Shown: positions 12,201 to 27,200 of the stretch, piece after piece
Numbering within the stretch: position 1 is the stretch's first letter
Layout of the letters: the number at the start of each line of letters is the position of its first letter
Notes under the pieces: model-generated
What the model was told of the DNA's origin: nothing
What the model saw: the letters and a program-made list of their open reading frames with translations, nothing else
The model's database searches: none
Assembly (NCBI GenBank): GCA_963693305.1
Contig: OY855914.1
Coordinates: 26,898,472-26,962,471, forward strand
Origin: Meandrina meandrites
Lineage: Eukaryota > Cnidaria > Anthozoa > Scleractinia > Meandrinidae
Length of the DNA stretch: 64,000 bases
Reading direction: 5' to 3'
Made by a program: the position numbers and the translations under genes

Positions 12201-15200
12201 AAATTGTAACAGCCTATAAAGCTCCCAAGGGCAATATATCTTCAGCAAAGAAAATCAGAAAACTAGAATAAGAAGTACCTACCATCACAATCTGTGCCGA
12301 CTGTGACTAGGAAATTACAGGCTTTGGAATAAACACAGCCAGTTACAGGCCCTCTGTGAGCACTGAAACATGAAACAGAAATCACAAAATTCATTGTCCA
12401 AATCCTTTTCGAAAGCTACAATTTTCATAATCAATTAATATTGATAATGCAGACAAAACGCTAGATTATTAAATACAGACATTCAGCGAAATGAAGTCGG
12501 CGAAGTATTAGAAAAAATAGTCATCTTAAACCTGCCAATGTAGTTGAGTTCGATTCCTAGATCTGGCATCATAATTGTGTGTATTGAGTTTGTTCTTAGT
12601 CCTTGCCTGCCTCCAACGTTTTCTTCCTGATTCTCCAGTTTTCCTCTCTATCCTCTAAACTCAGTTTTTTTTCAAATTGCAGGTAGAACTAGCACTAGAA
12701 CTGATTCAGTCGACCAACTCGAAACTTATGCAAATTAGTGGATTTGCTCTCTAATAAATAGTAGACAGTTTACTGCAAGCAATCAGTACTTACTCCAGTA
12801 TCTGAAAGAGAAGATTTCCTTCCATGTCATAAGCCACCACATTCCGTTCAGACAAACAATAAAGACGCTGGCAAGAAAAGATAGAACAACAATAATAACA
12901 ATCTTACTGTCTAATAATAGTTTAATACAGTTTTACTATTCAACAAACAGCTAAACTCTAGTACATGTATATGTATACACAATACTGAAATCTTGTGTCA
13001 TAGGGCTGCAATGCATGCTAGGATAAAGACAACCATAAGATGAAAGGTGCAAGATATATAATCAAGGATTTCAGCAAGGTGTGTCCATCACCTCTGGGTC
13101 AACACCCACAAATAAATCCACTTACTTGCATTGGCTCATCCAGCTCAACCTGTTTAACCCAACTTCCTCCCATGTCAGGATAGGATGCTCTGTAATCACA
13201 GACATATAAGAAAAATGTAATAAAAACCTTTAATGGTCCCGGGTCTTAACTCTGGTTTCTGTAGCATGAAGCAGCTAGGAGTAAGGATGGGATGCTAGTC
13301 CATTGCAAGCTACTCCCCAGCAAACTGTCAGGTTGCCCCAACAATTCGCCGCTACCTATTTATACTCCCGAGTGGAGAGAGGCACTGTAAGAGTAAAGTG
13401 CTGTCCCCAAGAACACAATGCAGTGCCTCGACCAGGGCTCGAACCCAGATCACCCAATCCAGAGTACAGCACATTAACCATCAGGACACCACGCACACAT
13501 CCTATGTACGAAAAATACAAGCATCACCTTAAAACCAGGCCATAGTTAGCCATTGGCCGTGAATCTCTCTCCCAGGCCTTTTGCCTGTCTTTGTCAATCT
13601 CTCCAAATGTCCAGAACTGAAAGATTTATCAATAGGAAATATAAATTAAGAAAATAGGCTGGGGTGCATGAACCTGTAAAAGTAACCTATGAATGAAACT
13701 GTACAACACCAACCTTCATGCCACCAGTTCCCCCAGTAATGAGCTCATCTTTGCCGTGATTAAACACCATACACAGTACTGAATGCATCTCAGCTGACAC
13801 AGAAAATACCTCATGAAAGTTCAGATTGAAAACCTAAATAGGAACAACATGATACCCATGGCCAAATAAATAAAAGATGTTTACTGCTTATTATTTAGAT
13901 ATCCATCAGATGGTTTGATCACATTCAAGCCAAATTTAAAGTAAGTGTCCATTTAATCTAGCCTACCAGCCAATGACAGCAGTGTTGTTCTCTGGTTTCG
14001 GTACCATGAAGAGACTAAAAGTATTTATAACCCTCCCCCCCCCCCCCCCCCGCCCCACCCACCACAAACCCCTAGGATGGGATACCGTATACATGTTCAA
14101 CCAAAAACAATGAACTTAGCAAGGGTTCAAACCCTATTATAATGCCGCTCCTTATATAAGAATTTGTACGGGATTTAAAACAGTGTACACAGTGTACAAA
14201 GCGGAACAGTGTACACAACGGAAAAGTGTAAACAACCAAACAGTGTACACAACGGAACAGTGTACACAGCAGAACAGTGTACACAACGGGAAAGTTTACA
14301 CAGCGGAAAAGTGTACACAGCGCAAAACTGTACACAGCAGAACAGTGCACACAGCCGAACAGTGTACAAAGCAGAACAGTATACACAACGGAACAGTGCA
14401 CACAGTGGAACACTGCACACAGCAGAACAGTGTACACAACGGAACAATGCACACAACAGAAAAGTGCACACAGCGGAAAAATGTACACAGCGAAAAAGTA
14501 TACACAGGGGAAAAGTATACACAACGGAAAAGTATACACAGAGGAAAAGTATACACAGCAGAAAAGTAAACACAGAGGAAAAGTATACACAGAGGAAAAG
14601 TGAACACAACAGAAAAGTAAACATGCACAGGCGAAAAGTATACAAAATGGCAAAGTATACACAAAGGAAAAGTGAAAACAACGGAAAGGTAAACATGCAC
14701 AGGGGAAAAAAATACACAACGGAAAAGTAAACACAGAGGAAAAGTATACACAACGGAAAAGTATACACAGAGGAAAAGTATCCACAACGGCAAAGTATAC
14801 ACAGAGGAAAAGTATACACGACGGATAAGTATACACAACCGAAAAGTAAACACAACCGAAAAGTAAACACGGGAAAAGTATACACAACGGCAAAGTATAC
14901 ACAGAGGAAAAGCATCCACAACGGCAAAGTATACACAGAGGAAAAGTATACAAAACGGCAAAGTATACACAACGGCAAAGTATACACAAAGGAAAAGTAT
15001 CCACAACGGCAAAGTATACACAGAGGAAAAGTATACAAAACGGAAAAGTATACACAACCGAAAAGTAAACACGGGAAAAGTATACACAACGGCAAAGTAT
15101 ACACAGAGGAAAAGTATCCACAACGGCAAAGTATACACAGAGGAAAAGTATAAACAACGGAAAAGTATACACAACCGAAAAGCAAACACAACCGAAAAGT

Positions 15201-18200
15201 AAACACGGGAAAAGTATACACAACGGCAAAGTATACACAGAGGAAAAGTATCCACAACGGCACAGTATACACAGAGGAAAAGTATACACAACGGAAAAGT
15301 ATACACAACCGAAAAGTAAACACAACCGAAAAGTAAACACGAGAAAAGTATACACAACGGCAAAGTATACACAGAGGAAAAGTATACACAACGGAAAAGT
15401 ATACACAACCGAAAAGTAAACACAACCGAAAAGTAAACACGGGAAAAGTATACACAACGGCAAAGTATACACAGAGGAAAAGTATCCACAACAGCAAAGT
15501 ATACACAGAGGAAAAGTATACAAAACGGAAAAGTATACACAACCGAAAAGTAAACACGGGAAAAGTATACACAACGGCAAAGTATACACAGAGAAAAAGT
15601 GTCCACAACGGCAAAGTATACACAGAGGAAAAGTATACACAACGGAAAACTATACACAACCGAAAAGTAAACACAACCGAAAAGTAAACACAACCGAAAA
15701 GTAAACACGGGAAAAGTATACACAACAGCAAAGTATACACAGAGGAAAAGTATCCACAACGGCACAGTATACACAGAGGAAAAGTATACACAGGGGAAAA
15801 GTATACACAACGGAAAAGTAAACACAGAGGAAAAGTATACACAACGGAAAAGTATACACAGCGGAAGAGTATACACAGAGGAAAAGTATACACAACGGAA
15901 AAGTAAACACAGAGGACAAGTATGCACAGAGGAAAAGTATACACAACGGAAAAGTATACACAACGGAAAAGTATACACAGCGGAAAAGTAAACACAGAGG
16001 AAAAGTATACACAACGGAAAAGTAAACACAGAGGAAAAGTATACACTGCGGAAAAGTATACACAACGGAAAAGTAAACACAACGGAAAAGTATACACAGA
16101 GGAAAAGTGAACACAACGGAAAAGTAAACACAGAGGAAAAGTATAAACAACGGAAAAGTAAACACAGAGGAAAAGTAAACACAACGGAAAAGTATACACA
16201 GAGGAAAAGTATACAAAACGGAAAAGTAAACACAGAGGAAAAGTATACACAGCGGAAAAGTAAACACAGAGGAAAAGTATACACAACGGAAAAGAAAACA
16301 CAGAGGAAAAGTATACACAACGGAAAAGTATTCCCAACGGAAAAGTATACACAACGGAAAAGTATACACAACGGAAAAGTATACACAACGGAAAAGTATG
16401 CACAGGGGAAAAGTATACACAACGGAAAAGTAAACACAGAGGAAAAGTAAACACAACGGAAAAGTATACACACAGGAAAAGTATACACAACGGAAAAGTA
16501 AACACAGCGGAAAAGTATAAACAACGGAAAAGTAAACACAGAGGAAAAGTAAACACAACGGAAAAGTATACACAGAGGAAAAGTATACACAACGGAAAAG
16601 TAAACACAGAGGAAAAGTATACACAACGGAAAAGTAAACACAGAGGAAAAGTAAAAACAACGGAAAAGTATACACAGAGGAAAAGTATACACAACGGAAA
16701 AGTAAACACAGAGGAAAAGTATACACAGCGGAAAAGTAAACACAGAGGAAAAGTATACACAACGGAAAAGTAAACACAGAGGAAAAGTATACACAGAGGA
16801 AAGGTATACACAACGGCAAAGTAAACAGAGAGAAAAAGTATACACAGAGGAAAGGTATACACAACGGCAAAGTAAACACAGAGGAAAAGTATACACAACG
16901 GAAAAGTATACACAACGGCAAAGTATACACAGAGAAAAAGTGTCCACAACGGCAAAGTATACACAGAGGAAAAGTATACACAACGGAAAACTATACACAA
17001 CCGAAAAGTAAACACAACCGAAAAGTAAACACAACCGAAAAGTAAACACGGGAAAAGTATACACAACAGCAAAGTATACACAGAGGAAAAGTATCCACAA
17101 CGGCACAGTATACACAGAGGAAAAGTATACACAGGGGAAAAGTATACACAACGGAAAAGTAAACACAGAGGACAAGTATGCACAGAGGAAAAGTATACAC
17201 AACGGAAAAGTATACACAACGGAAAAGTATACACAGCGGAAAAGTAAACACAGAGGAAAAGTATACACAACGGAAAAGTAAACACAGAGGAAAAGTATAC
17301 ACAGCGGAAAAGTAAACACAGAGGAAAAGTATACACAACGGAAAAGTAAACACAGAGGAAAAGTATCCACAGAGGAAAGGTATACACAACGGCAAAGTAA
17401 ACAGAGAGGAAAAGTATACACAACGGAAAAGTAAACACAGCAGAAAAGTATACACAACGGCAAAGTAAACACAGAGGAAAAGTATACACAGAGGAAAGGT
17501 ATACACAACGGCAAAGTAAACACAGAGGAAAAGTATACACAACGGAAAAGTATACACAACGGAAAAGTATACACAACGGAAAAGTATACACAACGGAAAA
17601 GTATACACAACGGAAAAGTATACACAAAGGAAAAGTATACACAACGGAAAAGTATACACAACGGAAAAGTAAACACACAGGAAAGGTATACACAACGGAA
17701 AAGTATACACAACGGAAAAGTAAACACAGAGGAAAAGTATACACAACGGAAAAGTATACACAACGGAAAAGTATACACAACGGAAAAGTATACACAAAGG
17801 AAAAGTATACACAACGGAAAAGTATACACAAAGGAAAAGTATACACAAAGGAAAAGTATACACAACGGAAAAGCATACATAGGGGAAAAGTATACACAAC
17901 GGAAAAGTAAACACAGCGGAAAAGTATACACAACGGAAAAGTATACACAACGGAAAAGTAAACACAGAGGAAAAGTATACACAGCAGAAAAGTATACACA
18001 GAGGAAAAGTATACACAGCGGAAAAGTATACACAGCGGAAAAGTATACACAGCGGAAAAGTATACACAGCGGAAAAGTATACACAACGGAAAAGTATACA
18101 CAGCGGAAAAGTATACACAGCGGAAAAGTATACACAGCGGAAAAGTAAACACAGCGGAAAAGTATACACAGCGGAAAAGTATACACAACGGAAAAGTATA

Positions 18201-21200
18201 CACAACGGAAAAGTATACACAGAGGAAAAGTATACACACAGGAAAAGTATACACAGAGGAAAAGTATACACAGAGGAAAAGTATACACAGCGGAAAAGTA
18301 TACACAACGGAAAAGTATACACAACGGAAAAGTATACACAGAGGAAAAGTATACACAGCGGAAAAGTATACACAACGGAAAAGTATACACAACGGAAAAG
18401 TATACACAACGGAAAAGTATACACAGAGGAAAAGTATACACAGAGGAAAAGTATACACAGAGGAAAAGTATAGAATACGGAAAAGTATACACAGCGGAAA
18501 AGTATACACAGCGGAAAAGTATACACAGAGGAAAAGTATACACAGCGGAAAAGTATACACAACGGAAAAGTATACACAACGGAAAAGTATACACAACGGA
18601 AAAGTATACACAGAGGAAAAGTATACACAGAGGAAAAGTATACACAGAGGAAAAGTATACACAGAGGAAAAGTATACACAGAGGAAAAGTATACACAACG
18701 GAAAAGTATACACAACGGAAAAGTATACACAACGGAAAAGTATACACAGAGGAAAAGTATACACAGAGGAAAAGTATACACAGAGGAAAAGTATACAATA
18801 CGGAAAAGTATACACAGCGGAAAAGTATACACAGCGGAAAAGCATACACAGAGGAAAAGTATACACAGCGGAAAAGTATACACAGCGGAAAAGTATACAC
18901 AACGGAAAAGTATACACAGCGGAAAAGTATACACAGCGGAAAAGTATACACAGCGGAAAAGTAAACACAGCGGAAAAGTATACACAGCGGAAAAGTAAAC
19001 ACAGCGGAAAAGTATACACAGCGGAAAAGTATACACAGCGGAAAAGTATACACAACGGAAAAGTATACACAGAGGAAAAGTAAACACGGATGAAAAGTAA
19101 ACACAGCGGAAAAGTATACACAACGGAAAAGTATACACAACGGAAAAGTATACACAGCGGAAAAGTATACACAGCGGAAAAGTATACACAGCGGAAAAGT
19201 AAACACAGCGGAAAAGTATACACAACGGAAAAGTATACACAACGGAAAAGTATACACAGAGGAAAAGTATACACAGCGGAAAAGTATACACAGCGGAAAA
19301 GTATACACAGCGGAAAAGTAAACACAGAGGAAAAGTATACACAGCGGAAAAGTATACACAGGGGAAAAGTATACACAGAGGAAAAGTATACACAGAGGAA
19401 AAGTATACACAGCGGAAAAGTATACACAGAGGAAAAGTATACACAGAGGAAAAGTATACACAGCGGAAAAGTATACACAGAGGAAAAGTATACACAACGG
19501 AAAAGTATACACAGCGGAAAAGTATACACAGAGGAAAAGTATACACAGAGGAAAAGTATACACAGAGGAAAAGTATACACAGCGGAAAAGTATACACAGG
19601 GGAAAAGTATACACAGAGGAAAAGTATACACAGAGGAAAAGTATACACAGCGGAAAAGTATACACAGAGGAAAAGTATACACAGAGGAAAAGTATACACA
19701 GCGGAAAAGTATACACAGAGGAAAAGTATACACAACGGAAAAGTATACACAGCGGAAAAGTATACACAGAGGAAAAGTATACACAGAGGAAAAGTATACA
19801 CAGAGGAAAAGTATACACAGCGGAAAAGTATACACAGAGGAAAAGTATACACAGAGGAAAAGTAAACACAGAGGAAAAGTATACACAGAGGAAAAGTATA
19901 CACAGCGGAAAAGTATACACAGCGGAAAAGTAAACACAGCGGAAAAGTATACACAGAGGAAAAGTATACACAACGGAAAAGTATACACAGAGGAAAAGTA
20001 TACACAGAGGAAAAGTATACACAGCGGAAAAGTATACACAGCGGAAAAGTAAACACAGCGGAAAAGTATACACAGAGGAAAAGTATACACAACGGAAAAG
20101 TATACACAGAGGAAAAGTATACACAGAGGAAAAGTATACACAGCGGAAAAGTATACACAGAGGAAAAATATACACAGAGGAAAAGTATACACAGCAGAAA
20201 AGTATACACAGAGGAAAAGTATACACACAGGAAAAGTATACACAGAGGAAAAGTATACACAGAGGAAAAGTATACACAGAGGAAAAGTATACACAGCGGA
20301 AAAGTATACACAGCGGAAAAGTATACACAGAGGAAAAGTATACACAGAGGAAAAGTATACACAGAGGAAATGTATACACAGAGGAAAAGTATACACAGAG
20401 GAAAAGTATACACAGAGGAAAAGTATACACAGAGGAAAAGTATACACAGAGGAAAAGTATACACAGAGGAAAAGTATACACAGAGGAAAAGTATACACAG
20501 CGGAAAAGTATACACAGAGGAAAAGTATACACAGAGGAAAAGTAAACACAACGGAAAAGTATACACAACGGAAAAGTAAACACAGAGGAAAAGTATACAC
20601 AACGGAAAAGTAAACACAGAGGAAAAGTATACACAACGGAAAAGTATACACAACGGAAAAGTATACACAGAGGAAAAGTATACACAGAGGAAAAGTATAC
20701 ACAGAGGAAAAGTATACAAAGAGGAAAAGTATACACAGAGGAAAAGTATACACAGAGGAAAAGTATACACAGCGGAAAAGTATACACAGAGGAAAAGTAT
20801 ACACAGAGGAAAAGTATACACAGCAGAAAAGTATACACAGAGGAAAAGTATACACACAGGAAAAGTATACACAGCGGAAAAGTATACACAGAGGAAAAGT
20901 ATACACACAGGAAAAGTATACACAGAGGAAAAGTATACACAGCGGAAAAGTATACACAGCGGAAAAGTATACACAGAGGAAAAGTATACACAGCGGAAAA
21001 GTATACACAGCGGAAAAGTATACACAGAGGAAAAGTATACACAGCGGAAAAGTATACACAGCGGAAAAGTATACACAGAGGAAAAGTAAACACAGAGGAA
21101 AGTATACACAGCGGAAAGTATACACAGCGGAAAAGTAAACACAGAGGAAAAGTATACACAGAGGAAAAGTATACACAGAGGAAAGTATACACAGCGGAAA

Positions 21201-24200
21201 AGTAAACACAGAGGAAAAGTATACACAGAGGAAAAGTATACACAGAGGAAAGTATACACAGCGGAAAAGTAAACACAGAGGAAAAGTATACACAGCGGAA
21301 AAGTATACACAGCGGAAAAGTATACACAGAGGAAAAGTATACACAGAGGAAAAGTAAACACAGCGGAAAAGTATACACAGCGGAAAAGTATACACAGAGG
21401 AAAAGTATACACAGAGGAAAAGTATACACAGAGGAAAAGTATACACAACGGAAAAGTATACACAGAGGAAAAGTATGCACAGCGGAAAAGTATACACAGC
21501 GGAAAAGTATACACAGAGGAAAAGTATACACAGAGGAAAAGTATACACAGCGGAAAAGTATACACAGCGGAAAAGTAAACACAGAGGAAAGTATACACAG
21601 CGGAAAAGTATACACAGAGGAAAAGTATACACACAGGAAAAGTATACACAGCGGAAAAGTATACACAGAGGAAAAGTATACACAGCGGAAAAGTATACAC
21701 AGCGGAAAAGTAAACACAGAGGAAAGTATACACAGCGGAAAAGTATACACAGCGGAAAAGTATACACAACGGAAAAGTATACACAGCGGAAAAGTATACA
21801 CAGCGGAAAAGTAAACACAGAGGAAAAGTATACACAGCGGAAAAGTAAACACAGCGGAAAAGTATACACAGAGGAAAAGTATACACAGCGGAAAAGTATA
21901 CACAGCGGAAAAGTAAACACGGAGGAAAGTATACACAGCGGAAAAGTAAACACAGAGGAAAAGTATACACAACGGAAGAGTATACACAGCGGAAAAGTAT
22001 ACACAGCGGAAAAGTAAACACAGCGGAAAAGTATACACAGCGGAAAAGTAAACACAGAGGAAAAGTATACACAGCGGAAAAGTATACACAGCCGAAAAGT
22101 AAACACGGAGGAAAAGTAAACACAGAGGAAAAGTATACACAGCGGAAAAGTATACACAGCGGAAAAGTATACACAGAGGAAAAGTAAACACAGAGGAAAA
22201 GTATACACAGCGGAAAAGTAAACACAGCGGAAAAGTATACACAACGGAAAAGTATACACAGCGGAAAAGTATACACAGCGGAAAAGTATACACAGAGGAA
22301 AAGTATACACAACGGAAAAGTATGCACAGAGGAAAAGTATACACAACGGAAAAGTATACACAGAGGAAAAGTATACACACAGGAAAAGTATACACAGAGG
22401 AAAAGTATACACAGAGGAAAAGTATACACAACGGAAAAGTATGCACAGAGGAAAGGTATGCACAGCGGAAAAGTAAACACAGCGGAAAAGTATACACAGC
22501 GGAAAAGTATACACAGAGGAAAAGTATACACAGAGGAAAAGTATACAAAACGGAAAAGTATGCACAGAGGAAAGGTATGCACAGCGGAAAAGTAAACACA
22601 GCGGAAAAGTATACACAGCGGAAAAGTATACACAGCGGAAAAGTAAACACAGCGGAAAAGTAAACACAGAGGAAAAGTATACACAGCGGAAAAGTATACA
22701 CAGCGGAAAAGTATACACAGCGGAAAAGTATACACAACGGAAAAGTAAACACAGAGGAAAAGTATACACAGAGGAAAAGTATACACAACGGAAAAGTATA
22801 CACAGCGGAAAAGTATACACAGCGGAAAAGTATACACAGAGGAAAAGTATACACAACGAAAAAGTATACACAGAGGAAAAGTAAACACAGCGGAAAAGTA
22901 AACACAGCGGAAAAGTAAACACAGCGGAAAAGTATACACAGAGGAAAAGTATACACAGCGGAAAAGTATACACAGCGGAAAAGTATACACAGCGGAAAAG
23001 TATACACAGCGGAAAAGTATACACAGCGGAAAAGTATACACAGAGGAAAAGTATACACAGCGGAAAAGTAAACACAGCGGAAAAGTATACACAGAGGAAA
23101 AGTATACACAGAGGAAAAGTATACACAACGGAAAAGTATACACAGCGGAAAAGTATACACAGCGGAAAAGTATACACAACGGAAAAGTATACACAACGGA
23201 AAAGTATACACAGCGGAAAAGTATACACAACGGAAAAGTATACACAACGGAAAAGTATACACACAGGAAAAGTATACACAGCGGAAAAGTATACACACCG
23301 GAAAAGTATACACAGCGGAAAAGTATACACAACGGAAAAGTATACACAGCGGAAAAGTATACACAGCGGAAAAGTATACACAACGGAAAAGTAAACACAG
23401 CGGAAAAGTATACACAGCGGAAAAGTATACACAGAGGAAAAGTATACACAACGGAAAAGTATACACAGAGGAAAAGTATACACAGCGGAAAAGTATACAC
23501 AGAGGAAAAGTATACACAGAGGAAAAGTATACACAGCGGAAAAGTATACACAGCGGAAAAGTATACACAGAGGAAAAGTATACACAACGGAAAAGTATAC
23601 ACAGCGGAAAAGTATACACAGAGGAAAAGTATACACAACGGAAAAGTATACACAGAGGAAAAGTATACACAGCGGAAAAGTATACACAGAGGAAAAGTAT
23701 ACACAGCGGAAAAGTATACACACAGGAAAAGTATACACAGCGGAAAAGTATACACAGAGGAAAAGTATACACAACGGAAAAGTATACACAGCGGAAAAGT
23801 ATACACAGCGGAAAAGTATACACAGCGGAAAAGTATACACAACGGAAAAGTATGCACAGCGGAAAAGTATACACAACGGAAAAGTATACACAGCGGAAAA
23901 GTATACACAGAGGAAAAGTATACACAACGGAAAAGTATACACAGCGGAAAAGTATACACAACGGAAAAGTATACACAGCGGAAAAGTATACACAGAGGAA
24001 AAGTATACACAACGGAAAAGTATACACAGCGGAAAAGTAAACACAGCGGAAAAGTATACACAGAGGAAAAGTATACACAGAGGAAAAGTATACACAACGG
24101 AAAAGTATACACAGAGGAAAAGTATACACAGCGGAAAAGTATACACAGAGGAAAAGTATACACAGCGGAAAAGTATACACAGCGGAAAAGTAAACACAGC

Positions 24201-27200
24201 GGAAAAGTATACACAGAGGAAAAGTATACACAACGGAAAAGTATACACAGCGGAAAAGTAAACACAGCGGAAAAGTATACACAGAGGAAAAGTATACACA
24301 GAGGAAAAGTATACACAACGGAAAAGTATACACAACGGAAAAGTATACACAGAGGAAAAGTATACACAGCGGAAAAGTATACACAGCGGAAAAGTAAACA
24401 CAGCGGAAAAGTATACACACAGGAAAAGTATACACACAGGAAAAGTATACACAGCGGAAAAGTATACACAGAGGAAAAGTATACACAACGGAAAAGTATA
24501 CACAGCTGAAAAGTATACACAGCGGAAAAGGATACACAGCGGAAAAGTATACACAACGGAAAAGTATACACAGCGGAAAAGTATACACAGCGGAAAAGTA
24601 TACACAGCGGAAAAGTATACACAGAGGAAAAGTATACACAGAGGAAAAGTATACACAACGGAAAAGTATACACAGCGGAAAAGTATACACAGAGGAAAAG
24701 TATACACAGAGGAAAAGTATACACAGAGGAAAAGTATACACAGAGGAAAAGTATACACAGCGGAAAAGTATACACAGAGGAAAAGTATACACAGCGGAAA
24801 AGTATACACAGCGGAAAAGTAAACACAGCGGAAAAGTATACACAGAGGAAAAGTATACACAACGGAAAAGTATACACAGCGGAAAAGTAAACACAGCGGA
24901 AAAGTATACACAGAGGAAAAGTATACACAGAGGAAAAGTATACACAACGGAAAAGTATACACAACGGAAAAGTATACACAGAGGAAAAGTATACACAGCG
25001 GAAAAGTATACACAGCGGAAAAGTAAACACAGCGGAAAAGTATACACACAGGAAAAGTATACACAGAGGAAAAGTATACACAGCGGAAAAGTATACACAG
25101 AGGAAAAGTATACACAACGGAAAAGTATACACAGCTGAAAAGTATACACAGCGGAAAAGGATACACAGCGGAAAAGTATACACAACGGAAAAGTATACAC
25201 AGCGGAAAAGTATACACAGCGGAAAAGTATACACAGCGGAAAAGTATACACAGAGGAAAAGTATACACAGAGGAAAAGTATACACAACGGAAAAGTATAC
25301 AAACCGGAAAAGTATACACAGAGGAAAAGTATACACAGAGGAAAAGTATACACAGAGGAAAAGTATACACAGAGGAAAAGTATACACAGCGGAAAAGTAT
25401 ACACAGAGGAAAAGTATACACAGCGGAAAAGTATACACAGAGGAAAAGTATACACAGAGGAAAAGTATACACAGCGGAAAAGTATACACAGCGGAAAAGT
25501 ATACACAGAGGAAAAGTATACACAGAGGAAAAGTATACACAGCGGAAAAGTATACACAGAGGAAAAGTATACACAGAGGAAAAGTAAACACAGAGGAAAA
25601 GTATACACAGAGGAAAAGTATACACAGCGGAAAAGTATACACAGCGGAAAAGTAAACACAGCGGAAAAGTATACACAGAGGAAAAGTATACACAACGGAA
25701 AAGTATACACAGAGGAAAAGTATACACAGAGGAAAAGTATACACAGCGGAAAAGTATACAGAGAGGAAAAGTATACACAGAGGAAAAGTATACACAGCGG
25801 AAAAGTATACACAGAGGAAAAGTATACACAGAGGAAAAGTATACACAGCGGAAAAGTATACACAGAGGAAAAGTATACACAGCGGAAAAGTATACACAGA
25901 GGAAAAGTATACACAGAGGAAAAGTATACACAGCGGAAAAGTATACACAGCGGAAAAGTATACACAGAGGAAAAGTATACACAGAGGAAAAGTATACACA
26001 GCGGAAAAGTATACACAGAGGAAAAGTATACACAGAGGAAAAGTAATCACAGAGGAAAAGTATACACAGAGGAAAAGTATACACAGCGGAAAAGTATACA
26101 CAGCGGAAAAGTAAACACAGCGGAAAAGTATACACAGAGGAAAAGTATACACAACGGAAAAGTATACACAGAGGAAAAGTATACACAGAGGAAAAGTATA
26201 CACAGCGGAAAAGTATACAGAGAGGAAAAGTATACACAGAGGAAAAGTATACACAGCGGAAAAGTATACACAGAGGAAAAGTATACACAGAGGAAAAGTA
26301 TACACAGCGGAAAAGTATACACAGAAGAAAAGTATACACAGCGGAAAAGTATACACAGAGGAAAAGTAAACACAGCGGAAAAGTAAACACAGCGGAAAAG
26401 TATACACAGCGGAAAAGTATACACAGAGGAAAAGTATACACAACGGAAAAGTATACACAACGGAAAAGTATACACAGAGGAAAAGTATACAAAGCGGAAA
26501 AGTATACACAGAGGAAAAGTATACACAGCGGAAAAGTATACACAGCGGAAAAGTATACAGAGCGGAAAAGTAAACACAGCGGAAAAGTATACACAGCGGA
26601 AAAGTAAACACAGCGGAAAAGTATACACAGCGGAAAAGTATACACAACGGAAAAGTATACACAGCGGAAAAGTATACACAACGGAAAAGTATACACAACG
26701 GAAAAGTATACACAGCGGAAAAGTATACACAGCGGAAAAGTAAACACAGCGGAAAAGTATACACAGAGGAAAAGTATACACAGAGGAAAAGTATACACAG
26801 CGGAAAAGTATACACAGCGGAAAAGTATACACAACGGAAAAGTATACACAACGGAAAAGTATACACAACGGAAAAGTATACACAGCGGAAAAGTATACAC
26901 AGCGGAAAAGTAAACACAGCGGAAAAGTATACACAGCGGAAAAGTATACACAGCGGAAAAGTATACACAGCGGAAAAGTATACACAGAGGAAAAGTATAC
27001 ACAGCGGAAAAGTAAACACAGCGGAAAAGTATACACAACGGAAAAGTATACACAGCGGAAAAGTATACACAGAGGAAAAGTATACACAGCGAAAAAGTAT
27101 ACACAGCGGAAAAGTATACACAGCGGAAAAGTAAACACAGCGGAAAAGTATACACAGCGGAAAAGTAAACACAGCGGAAAAGTATACACAGCGGAAAAGT

